A DNA stretch of 64,000 bases from Enchytraeus crypticus (taxonomy: Eukaryota > Annelida > Clitellata > Enchytraeida > Enchytraeidae): positions 341,001 through 405,000 of the forward strand of contig CAJHZI010000534.1 of assembly GCA_905160935.1 (NCBI GenBank), read 5' to 3'. The notes below the pieces were generated by a model, which made no database searches, had not been told where the DNA came from, and saw only the letters and a list, made by a program, of their open reading frames with translations. Positions 35,589-47,900 of the stretch are shown here, one piece after another. Made by a program: the position numbers and the translations under genes. The number at the start of each line of letters is the position of its first letter. Position 1 is the first letter of the stretch.

Positions 35589-35639
<51 letters not shown>

Positions 35640-35667
35640 CATATATATATATATACATATATGTATA

Positions 35668-35719
<52 letters not shown>

Positions 35720-35842
35720 TGTATATATAGGCTATATTTCATTACCAATATCTCTTTATATCTCCCTCTATCTCTCTCTATCTCTTATATATGTATATAT
35801 ATATTTGTATATATATAATATATATATGTATATAAATTATAT

Positions 35843-35935
<93 letters not shown>

Positions 35936-38900
35936 AGTCTATATCTTGTGAAAATTTTGGTTTCTGAAGTGGCATACATTTGTTTCCAGACTTTTTACCA
36001 TGTAGTCCTTTTCGACACCTGCAGTTGACGGTTGATCAATTCATCAATTGCCCGGACACAGCATTGGGCTTCACTAAGTATATTCTGCAAGTGTACTTTG
36101 CAGATTTTAACATCCTCACGTCTATCTTCAGACAATTTCTTACCTTCTGGTGTTTGGCCAATATCAATCAGAACTATCCTTATCTGCGCCTTTCGTAGAA
36201 AAAACTAACGGTAATTTAGCTAATATGAACGTTAGTTTTCTCACTCGAAAGCGATGTCAGTAACAGGCGAGACTAGGATTTGAATCCCGCACATACTGAT
36301 CCGCGGTCGGATATCTTACCAACATCGCCAATAGCTACAGCCAGTTAAAAAGGTGACTAAGAAAGAACCGAGGAAGGCAAGGGGGAATATCTCAAAGCTT
36401 GATTCTCGTATGACAAAAACGACATTAATTTTTACGAAAGGCTTATCAATTATGATAGGATCAACTTGTTGGTCAATAGAATGCTCCTACTGAGCGCGTA
36501 GTAGACTTTGAGTAGGCTTTATGTACCTCGGACCTGCCACTTTGAAGAACGCTTAATTGATGAGAAAATGCAAATGCATTTCAAAACATTTAGTAGCAAA
36601 AACGGAAACGTTGTTTGTATAAATACTATGTAGTCTTCTTTATAAAAAAACTATTTGCTAAATGCGTATGTAGTTTCTTAGCAATAGTTGTTATAGTATT
36701 TTAATAGTACTCCTCTATTAGATTTCTTTAACATTTGTTAAAGCTGTAGTTTGGAAGAAATGCGTATCTTAGAATTGCTATTCGCAATAGAATTGCTATT
36801 CGCCCTATATTGAGCTAAACTTCGTAGCGGTTTGGCTAGAATGTGTCTCGTGTTCGTGAACGGAAACATAGTGCTTCTGACGTTTACGTTAAATACGCAC
36901 ACACATTCTCTATTTGTTTTCTCATTCGCTTTTGTATTTCTTTCTATATGCTGCTGTTTCTTATTTGAATCAAAAGAAAAAGAAAGAACCGGAAAAGAAG
37001 AAAAAGCCTGAAAAAGCCTCTAAGTTATGTAGTAGTATAGGCTTTAATTCTTGAGATAAGATTTTGCCTAATCTAATTGTATAACTTGATATTATATTAA
37101 AAATAATCAGTTACTTTCTTTCGTTATTAATTGCATTACTAATTGAAATTATTGTTAAATATTTTTATTTACTAGTTTAAGATATTAATAAGAACTATTA
37201 TTTATAAATTGAAATTATTGTTATTATTTACTTATTGTAATTATTGCTATTTACTATTATTTACTAACTAACAGTAACATTTACTAAATATTATTATTTA
37301 CTAATTGTAATTCTTGATAATTATTATAATTTACTAATTGTATTTATTACTAATAATTAACTAATAGTTTTACTTGGTACTTCCTGTATTACTTGTTTCA
37401 CTAATATAGTACTTAAAGCTTCTGTTGATTACCGAGTTAAAAGCATTTATATTTGTAAACAAGAGCCACTCTTTTCAAATTCTGAGGCAGTAGCTTGTTG
37501 GCAAGTTGTTCGACAATGGATCAGTAGGTGCTGGGTTCAAATCTAGTGCTCTTCCCGTTACTGACATGCTGTCGAGCAGAAAACTGACGTTAAGTTCGAC
37601 TTTAGTTTTAGTTTTAACTTTAACCAACCGGTACATAATGAACAAATATTAGATTTTGGTAAAATTAGCATTTGTTGCTATTGATGTAAATGTAATTGAT
37701 GAAAAAAAAAAAAAAAACTATTTTAATAAAATAATATTTTAATAGAAAATTATTATGTAATATAAAGTAAATAGTATTTCAATAAATATAATGTTACAAT
37801 AATATTTTCTATTTATATGCCTCCTATGAGACACGTTCATTAGGATATTAACTAATATTTAAAATTAGATTGGAAATTAATTTCTGGTACTGATCGTAAT
37901 TTGGTTTATGGAATTGTTATTTGCTGTTAATTTATTTATTTTAGTTCTGCAAACTATTCATTAATGAAAAACATAAGTTCTATCTGGTAAAGTTATAGCA
38001 ATACTTCTGTATAGGTTAATGAGACCTATATGGCATACGGTATTGGCTGAATTTGCTTTTTATTGCGCCCTGCTGTGATTTTTATTTGTTTCTTTTTTAT
38101 AATTTTGTATTCTAGTTTTGTAATAGAATTTTGTGTTTTAATTATTTATTTCCTTTTGAATTTTGTCACAGTTTGTTACGATTTTGTAGCAGATTTTATT
38201 TCCTTACATTCTGTGTGCAGCATTATAAGTAAAAGAAAACGACGATCTATCGGTTTATTTATTGATTAGTTAATTTATTGATTGATTTTAAATTATCCAG
38301 TCTTTAAAGTCTTTGTCTTCCTCACCGCCTTTCTTCCGATTCTGTCCTTAATTCAATCATTAGTAAACCATATCCTCTCAGGAAATGACTCATCCTGAAG
38401 AACTGGATGAATTATTTTCTGAGTGAGGATGGTTTAGTAAAGGAGTTAATTAAAGGAAGCATGCATGGAACAAAAGGTTAGATGAAGATCGAGACTTTGG
38501 ATCCTGGATAATTTGAAATTAATTCTAGATTGATGTAAAGAGAATAGCTGACCATAGAAGTATGTGTAGGAGTTATATGCCATGGACCTGCCAGTAAGGT
38601 AGTGGATTGACAAAGAGTGAGAGAAAACTAGAGAGAGAAAAAAAGCTGGTAAAGCTAATGTTAACGTTAGTTTCCTCACTCGAAAGCGACGTCAGTGACG
38701 GCGAGCCCAGGATTTGAAGCCTGCATATACTGATCGGCGGTCGAGTATCTTACCGACTGGCTGGAGGCAGTGGCGATGTCGATAGGATACTAAAAATAAG
38801 ATAAGTGATACTTATACTAAGTCGGTATGATATTGTAGTATATGTGTACCCCAATATATATCAATATTCGGAATGGGGGAATATTTTGCTGGTATTTCAG

Positions 38901-41900
38901 GCTGGTGGTGCTAAAGACGCTGAGCAAGAGGATGTGCCCGTGAATCCTGAGGGTCAGTTATACGTTGAGGCCAAGTCCTACATCATGATGGAGCTAGTTC
39001 TTGATAGACCACTGGTGGAGAAACGATCTGATGAAGAAAAGATACTCAGGTATATACCATTCCGTCAATTAATTAATCAATCAATCAATTAAGTCATTGG
39101 GTATGTTGAGGCCAAGTCCTACATCATGATAAAGCTGGTAAAGCTAAGGTTAGCGTCAGTTTCCTCACACGAAAGCGATGTCAGTACGGGCGAGCCCAGG
39201 ATTTGAACCCCGCAGATACTGATCCGCGGTCGAGCTAGTGCGATAGACCATTGGTAGAGAAAAGATGTGAAGAAATGATACTCAGGTACATATATGTTAT
39301 CAACTAGACGAGTCAGTTAACTAGATAATAAATTAATCAATTAAGTCGGTTATAATTTGAGAGCAAGTCCTATGATAGGGTGTATTTCATGATGGAGCTA
39401 GGGCTTGATAGACCACTGGTGGAGAAAGAATATGCCGAAGAGATAGTACTGAGGTATATTGCTGCTATTAAAGTAGTCACTTAATTTCCCCGTGTTGTGT
39501 CCGGGTTGTTTGAAGAATAAACCAACCGGTTACATCGTATCGTAGAAGGCGACTAAAGCACTAAGATCCAACCAACGTCAGAAATGGCATTCGGTTAGTG
39601 AACTCCTAGGCTCCAGAAATCGCCACAAAATTTTCTAAAACGAATGGAAGAGATTTTAGTATGGTATGGGAGAAAGCGGAGTAGAGAAGGTCCATTCGTA
39701 TCCCGACCCTAGTTAAAATGGGCTTAAAGGGGAGAAGAAAATGATGATGATGAAAGCAGTCAATTAATTAATCAAACAATCGGTAAAGTCATTCACGCGT
39801 TGAGGCGAAATGTTGCTCCTTGTCGACTCCATAAAATGGACTTAACTAGCATGGTCAAATAATTGGAAGTTATTTTTATTACTGCGTAATAGCCATTACC
39901 CGTATTGTGTCCGGGTTGCTGAAGAATAGGCCAACAGTAAACGTATGTGTCGTAAAATGCGGCGAAACACTAAATTCCAGGCTAACGTTATAAAGAGCAT
40001 TCTGTTGGTGAGCCCCTACGCTACAGCTACTGCTATAAAAGTTTTATAGACCCTATTTAAACTGGGATTCAAGGGAAGTGGATGATGACTGTGTAATAAC
40101 TATTGGGATTTTCATTCGACTTTACCTCGAGCAGTGGATATAGCATTGTTTTATTGTTTAGAGTATCTCAGCTCATTCCACCTCGTCCACTAATTCCTAA
40201 GAGAACCAACACCGCTCAGAAGGTATCTCTTTAGATCTCTCTGTCTCTCTTTCTCTTTCTCTCTCTCTCTTTCTCTCTCTTACTCTCTTTAGATCTGTCT
40301 CTCTCTCTCCCACGCTCTCTCTCGTACTCTGTCTCTCTCTCTCTCTGTCTCTTTCTCTATCTCTTACTCTGACACTGTTTTTAATACTTGATATAATAAT
40401 TTCTATAACAATTACTACCACAGCTATTAGTTGATATAATAATTTCTATAACAATTACTACCACAGCTATTAGTTGATATAATAATTTCTATAACAATTA
40501 CTACCACAGCTATTGGTTGATATAATAATTTCTATAACAATTACTACCACAGCTATTGGTTGATATAATAATTTCTATAACAATTACTACCACAGCTATT
40601 GGTTGATATAATAATTTCTATAACAATTACTACCACAGCTATTAGTTGATATAATAATTTCTATAACAATTACTACCACAGCTATTGGTTGATATAATAA
40701 TTTCTATAACAATTACTACCACAGCTATTGGTTGATATAATAATTTCTATAACAATTACTACCACAGCTATTGGTTGATATAATAATTTCTATAACAATT
40801 ACTACCACAGCTATTGGTTGATATAATAATTTCTATAACAATTACTACCACAGCTATTGGTTGATATAATAATTTCTATAACAATTACTACCACAGCTAT
40901 TGGTTGATATAATAATTTCTATAACAATTACTACCACAGCTATTGGTTGATATAATAATTTCTATAACAATTACTACCACAGCTATTGGTTGATATAATA
41001 ACTATTATAGTAAATCATTGTAAATAAATCACTGAATACAATATTTACTTTCAGTGAATAGTGAGGAAGAAGGGAAGGGACCATAATATTATTAATTAGA
41101 TTAGGACTATTATTATATTAATTAGATTAAGGCTTACACTTCTATCTTTAACTAAATGTTACTTCAGTTTTAGCCTACTTTCTTCTAAGATTTCCTCACT
41201 ACCTTCCTTCGAGGTCAGCATTACTAATTTTGTCTTATTTGCTCTACACGTTGCAGGCTGTGGAGGATTTTCACTACAACGTGGGCAGCATAGCGAGCGC
41301 CCTGCTGCTTGAGATCAGGGACTATCTGGGTTCTGACGGGCTAAGGGCTCTGGCTGACGGCAATTTCGATGAGAGGTACGATGAATGTATTGTGAACTGT
41401 GAACTAATACTATCTTTATTTAGAACTGTAAGTATCATAATTATCACGGTAGTCAGCTAGATAAGATACTCTGTATCTTCACTGACGACCAATTTTTCTC
41501 GCTATTGACGTAGCAATTGCTGTTGAGGCATTGTGTGTCGATCATGCATTTTGTATCTGCTGAATAACAAACATATTATTATCTATCTATTTGAATCAGT
41601 CTGAAAGTTTTAAATTCACTCAGTCGAACGGAAAGATTTCTTAATTCACTCTTTCGTTAATATTTGGATGATTTCATTTTAACGAGATGTACTAGCAATA
41701 AGCGATGCATGGTGTTAAAATAATCAATTAAATACTTATCGACGAGAACTAGCTATATGAACGTAATGATTATAATATCATCACAATCATCATCAGTTGC
41801 TTGCAATATCATCACAATCATCAGTTGCTTGCAATATCATCACAATCATCATCAGTTGCTTGCGATATCATCACAATCATCATCAGTTGCTTGCGTTCTA

Positions 41901-44900
41901 AAGAGAACATAGGGAGGCAATATTCCTCCATCGATTAGAATTTCAATCTTCTAATACTTATCCTGATATACTAATATTGATATTGTGCTATTTTAATGGC
42001 ATAGTAGTACTCCTATATTAGAGTTAATGTTTCGATATATTAATTCAATTCTGTAATACTCGTTTAACTCATTTTCAGTACCAATTCAAATCTCCTATAC
42101 CAATTAAATTTTGTAACATTAATTTAATTCTATAATACTTAACTCTGTATTCTATAATACTACTTTAATTCTTAAATATATTAGCTAAATTTAATTTTTA
42201 TACAAATTCCCCGTGTTGTGCACGTCCCCGTGTTGTGCTCGGCCGTGGTTGGATCACTGCAGAATAGGGCAATCGCAAACAATCTGCTGCGTGTACGTAA
42301 GAGGCGACTAAGGCAGGAGCTGAGGATGGCTAGAGGGGACCCACTTCACCTTGAAATATTTTCCCCCAGGATCAAATGGTAATTAATCCATCTAACTGAG
42401 GAAGGCAATGGGAAATCATCTCAGAAGCCATATTATTCCCAAGCTATAGACTACATGATTTATGGATAAGGCATAGACTTTGTGAAGGGATTAACTTGTT
42501 GATCTAAGGAGTGCTCTTATGGACGCGAGAAAACTGACTTTGAGTACGAATATGTACCTTGAATCTGCCACTTGGCTGTGCACTGAAGAAGAAGATACAA
42601 ATTTAATTTTGATGCACTAATTAATTTACTATCCTATATTGCTTTAAGTCTGTTATACCAAATTTATTTTGATCTACCAATCTTTATTGCGTTTCAGGAG
42701 GCAGAAGTTGATCTACCATTTGAACACTAGCGGCAAGTACCTGGCGTTCAAGGAGCAGTTGAAGTATTCTGTGGTGAAGATTGTGAGAGAGAAATACTGT
42801 AGGACATCAGCATTCCAGGATCAGAACGAGCTGCAGGTAGGAGCCTGCTGATACTGTGATAGTATCTGGTGATAATGTCACGGTGTTAATATCACGGTGA
42901 AAATGTTACTGTGATAATATCACTGTGATATTATCGCGATGATAATGTCGTTTTAATAATATCAAGGTGATATTATCACTGTGATAATATCAATGTGTTA
43001 ATATCACTGTGATAATATCAACGTGTTTATATCACTGTGATAATGTCACGGTGATAATGATACGGTAATATTATCATGGTGATAATGTCACGATAACAAT
43101 ATCGCTGTGATAATATCACAGTGAAAATTACGTGCTGATAATATCGCGGTGTTAATATCACGATGAAAATATCGCGGTGATAATATCACGATGAAAATGG
43201 CACGGTGATAATATCACGGTGATAGTGTCACGGTGGTAATGGCACTGTGATAATATCACGGTGATCAAGTCACGGTGATAATATCACGGTGATAATGTCA
43301 CTGTGATAATATCACGGTGATAATATCTCGGTGATAATATCACGGTGATAATATCACGGTGATAATATAATGATGATAATGTCACAGTGATAATATCACG
43401 GTTATAATGTCACGGTTATAATATCAACGTGTTAATATCACGGTGATAATATTAAGATGTTAATATCACGGTGATAATATCACGGTGGTAATATCGCGGT
43501 GGTAATATCGCGGTGTTGATATAACAGTGATAGTATCACTGTGATAATATCCTTGTATCGACCGGATGTTGTTGATATATGAGCGATTTATTTATGAATT
43601 GCAATATAGCCTGTTCCCGTGTTGTGTCGGGGCCTTTGAAGATTAGACGAATGATAGATCATTACACGTGTCGATAGAGACCACTGAGCAGGAGCTGAAA
43701 AGGCAAGGGAATCCACTTCAAAAGTCATATTTCTCTAGTTATCGATTACATAAGGGACGAATAGTGCGCTATTCCATAATCGATGAACCACTTTTTATGA
43801 AGTGTGAAAACTGAATGTGACAAGGATTAAGTGATTTGCTTCTATCACTTGGCCGGACGCTAGTGAGAGAGAAAGAAATAGAGAGAGAGAGAGAGAGAGA
43901 GGAGAGGAGAGGGGAGGGGTTGCCTGATAGGTTGTGTGTTCTACACCCCTGTCGGACTGTCTCAGGCTGTTCTCTTATAGAGAGAAAACAGACGTTAAAT
44001 TTCTTCGGCTTCTGTAGTGCAGGAGTAAAAAAGAGTAAACACGCATTATAGTGAAATGATCAACTATGTTGATATCTATCACTTTTAACGCCACATGTTT
44101 AAACCGTTAGGCAATTTCTGTCATTTTCCGTGTAACCAGTGAATGTCCGAGATTTTACTCCAAATACGCGAGGCTGGGCTACTACTGATACTGATACTGA
44201 GTACTGTACTGATATGAACATGTATTAATTAGTGGAAGCATTATTGTATTATATCTCATTACTTTAATTTAATATGCGCGCTTCTGATGCTCTTAGGTCT
44301 GGCATGTCAAAGGTGCATATTCTTACTCGCTCAGACTCTCGTCCTAACCACTATGTAGCTTTCCCTCCGTCTACAAATTCATGCCAATTTAAGAAAGAAG
44401 ACGGATATCACCTCATCAGGAAGCAATTTCTCTTTGATCACAATTATATTGAATATTAAATACTATCTCTCTCTCTCTATTTCTCTAGTGTTCTGCCAAG
44501 TGGCAGGTCCAAGGTACATCTTTATGCTCCGTGCTGGCTTTTATATTCTACATATATATAGAGCACTCTATTGATTAACAAGGTAACCCCTTCCCAAAGT
44601 CTACGCCTTATCAATACCTTATGTAGCCTATGTCGTGAGGTTGTTTCCCGTTGCTTGCCTTAGTTTTGTTGAAGTCGCCTCTTACGACAGGTGTATTGCT
44701 ATCCGCAATATCAGTTACTTATCTGTTAACTGCAGTATCAATAAACCTAAATGTTCGTGTCCTATATCAATAATACACGGCATTGTATTTATATATTCTC
44801 TATATTTATTGTATTCGTAAAACAATTAATTTCGCAGATATAATAGCGAACAAGTAGGTCTATTGAGTGCAAACCAAAGAGTGCACAACAACAACACATA

Positions 44901-47900
44901 AATTTCAAATCTACTAAATTGAGACAGATCAAATGCGCCATGCCATTGCTTTTCTTAGATATTTCTGGTTAATTAATAAACGCAATATTATTTCTCCTGC
45001 TAATTATGGGAAATAGTGTATTTCTACTACATAGTGTGTACTGTGTACTATTTCTCGTCACAGGCGTTCATATGCGACCTCTATGTGTACCTGCTAGATG
45101 AGCTCCACGTTGGTTTGAACCGAACCCTACTGGTTGAGAACGATCGCCCTGCGGCAAGTCCTCTAACCACTACGTCACAGTTGAAACACTTTGCGAGAGA
45201 GGCTGAAGTCAATGGTAACCCTGAGCTAGCTGCCACCTACTACAGAGAGGTTTCATTTACGTTGTGTTTTATTGTGCTGTCGTGGCCGACAGTTTGTTCT
45301 CATACCTCTATCTCAGTAAAAACTGGCAGGTCCTTGGTAAATACGATGCTTCCGCTCATCTCTATCTTTCGCTTTCATCTTCTTGCCCGCTTATGTGTAG
45401 ATCTTTAAATCGTTTATTGCTATCTTTTTGATATATAATATTATTTATGGGATTCTACTTATGACGAGGTGCGTCCCCAATAGCATATATTAGGGAAAAT
45501 TGAGAATTGAACCTACCTACAACTGCACGTGTTCTTATGAGGCAACAAACGCTGATATGACTGGGAAATCTTGCAGCCATTATCGAATAATCTGTGTGAT
45601 TTAGATCAATTGAGCGTTCTCCTGCTAGACTAAGTTGAGGTCTAGTCGCTACGCCGATTGTGGCCTTACACTATTAGGCTTCTTAACCCTCGTTGTCCAT
45701 TTAGTGCCATTCTACATAGAGGGGTGCTTTTTAAATTCACTTACTGATTGATTTTTTTTCCGATGCCACCAATATATCATTCAGTTAATTAACTGGTCAG
45801 TTAATTAATTAAGAAATTCATATCGTCATCTTCCCTTGCATCTCAATGTAGCTAGTGTCGGGACAAGTTTCATATCGTTTTAGAAAATTCTGAAGCAATT
45901 TCTGAAGCCTATGTGCTCACCAACCGAATGCCCTGTCCAGCGTTGATTTGGATCTTAGTGCTTTGGCGCTTTTTTCGGCATGCGCAGTCAACGGTTGGTC
46001 TATTCTTCAGCAACCCGAGCACAACACGGGTTATAAATAAATTTACAATAATTGCATTTTTAATGTTGTGTTGTTCCTAGAGTCTCGGCCGACACGTATC
46101 TAATATTATCTCGATATTCATTTTCATTTTATTACTTTTCATTAGAGAAAAAAATCGGTCGTCAGTGAAGATACGAGTATCTTATATTGATGACTACCAA
46201 GATAATTCTGATACTTACTGTTCTTTATAAAGCCAGTAATTAGTAATAGTTCTTAATAGATTTCATAGTTCAAAATAGTTCTTAATAGCGTTCATAGTTC
46301 ATAATACATACAAAGTTGAACTTATAATGTACATGTATAAACAGAACTAAATGACTAATAAAAATGAAAACACTGTGAAACGTACATTACTTCGATCACA
46401 CAAACTAGCAAAACCATTCATCAAAAAGGTAGACTTTATACCGCTTAGAAAACTCAGTTATAGATTTGACATTGGGTATGTCAGGGGATATTAAAGTTCA
46501 GTTAGCGACACAGTGAAAAACATAAGATTTGAGAAAATTCGTTTGTAGTTCTTGCATATAAAAATTTAGTATTCGAGAGTCTAGTATGATATAAACTATG
46601 TAAACGATTATGCATATTCTCAATGAAAATATCCCTAGTGGCACTTGACACAGATAAATTCATAAAATTCTGACATTTATAGATTAATTTATCATAGCTA
46701 GTTTATATAATTGGTGAACAGGTAAAATATTAAAAGTTCAGTAGAGTTGCTTCACATTACAAAATTTGTGTTTACTCTGCAATGTTCTTAAGATACGATT
46801 AAAAGCCAAATGCCGAGGCTGTAATAATTGTTTAGTTGTATTAGCATAAACTTCAAGGCCATACTGTAACCTAGATGGAACTAGTGAATGGTAGAGGTAC
46901 CTGCAGCAGTCCAAAGGGATATACTGTCTACATGTATATAAAATGCCATCACAACTATTAATTTTACATATTACTGATCTAATATCATCAAAAAAATGTT
47001 AAATTTTCATACATTATGAAGCCTAAATAATTTTTATTCATTAGTAAGCAACGAATTCAAGTTTTGCATTACTTCTCAAAACAAGCTTTATTTATTTATT
47101 TTATTTTTCGACCTTAAATCTAGTAAAACAAGATTTACTTGTATCTAGCATACCTTTCGAAGTAGTTTGACTACAACGCACTTTTATGTTTAATCGAAAC
47201 GCTAAATTTTTGTTATAAAAAGTTCACTAAAGTAATACACATCAAATATGAAACCAAATTTGTACAATCACGCAAAATACAAATTTGCTGATTTAACGAC
47301 ACATATCATGTATTGTTGCTATCCATCAAACTGGGGATGAGGTTTAGATTTGAGGTCTCATAATCTTGATGGTTATCTTTGTATCAGAGGATTTAGTGGT
47401 GAAACAGTTCGGTAATTCTGTCTCGTTGTCTTCCATTTTGTCCACCTTTTGATCAGAACTCTTGCCCGTGACCTCGTTGTCCTTCTTCTGATCAGAACTC
47501 TTGTTGAACCTGGCGCTCGAGTCCATCGCCTATAGTTTCAACTCTATCATTAGGTCAGAACCTTTGCAATCTCATCCAGTTCTCCTCAATTTCAACTTTA
47601 AACCAGAACTTTCAACTATTTCATAGGCGTGATGTTTAATGTTTAATGTTTAATAGAGTATATCATGCTAATGCATCTCTATACTTTACAACAGTACCGG
47701 TAAAACAAGCAATATACAATAAAATGCACACAGTAGAAATCACTACAATATCAAGTAACTATCATATGTAACGTAGCTGAAATATTGCAATCTGAGACAT
47801 TTATCAGTGAGCATAAGCATTTCGGTGAGCAAGAGCATTTATCAGTGAAGTATCTTGTTTCTTTATAGTCAAGGTAATTTTTCTTCCTTTTGAGGCAACT

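Noticed and set aside
40388-41000. CRISPR-like array
   Set aside because: Units are directly joined without unique spacers, and the genome is eukaryotic. It is a minisatellite.
42669-42851. Separate small gene starting at an ATG in 42669
   Set aside because: The ATG is upstream of the acceptor; the reading is simply CFAP70 exon 15 extended into flanking introns.
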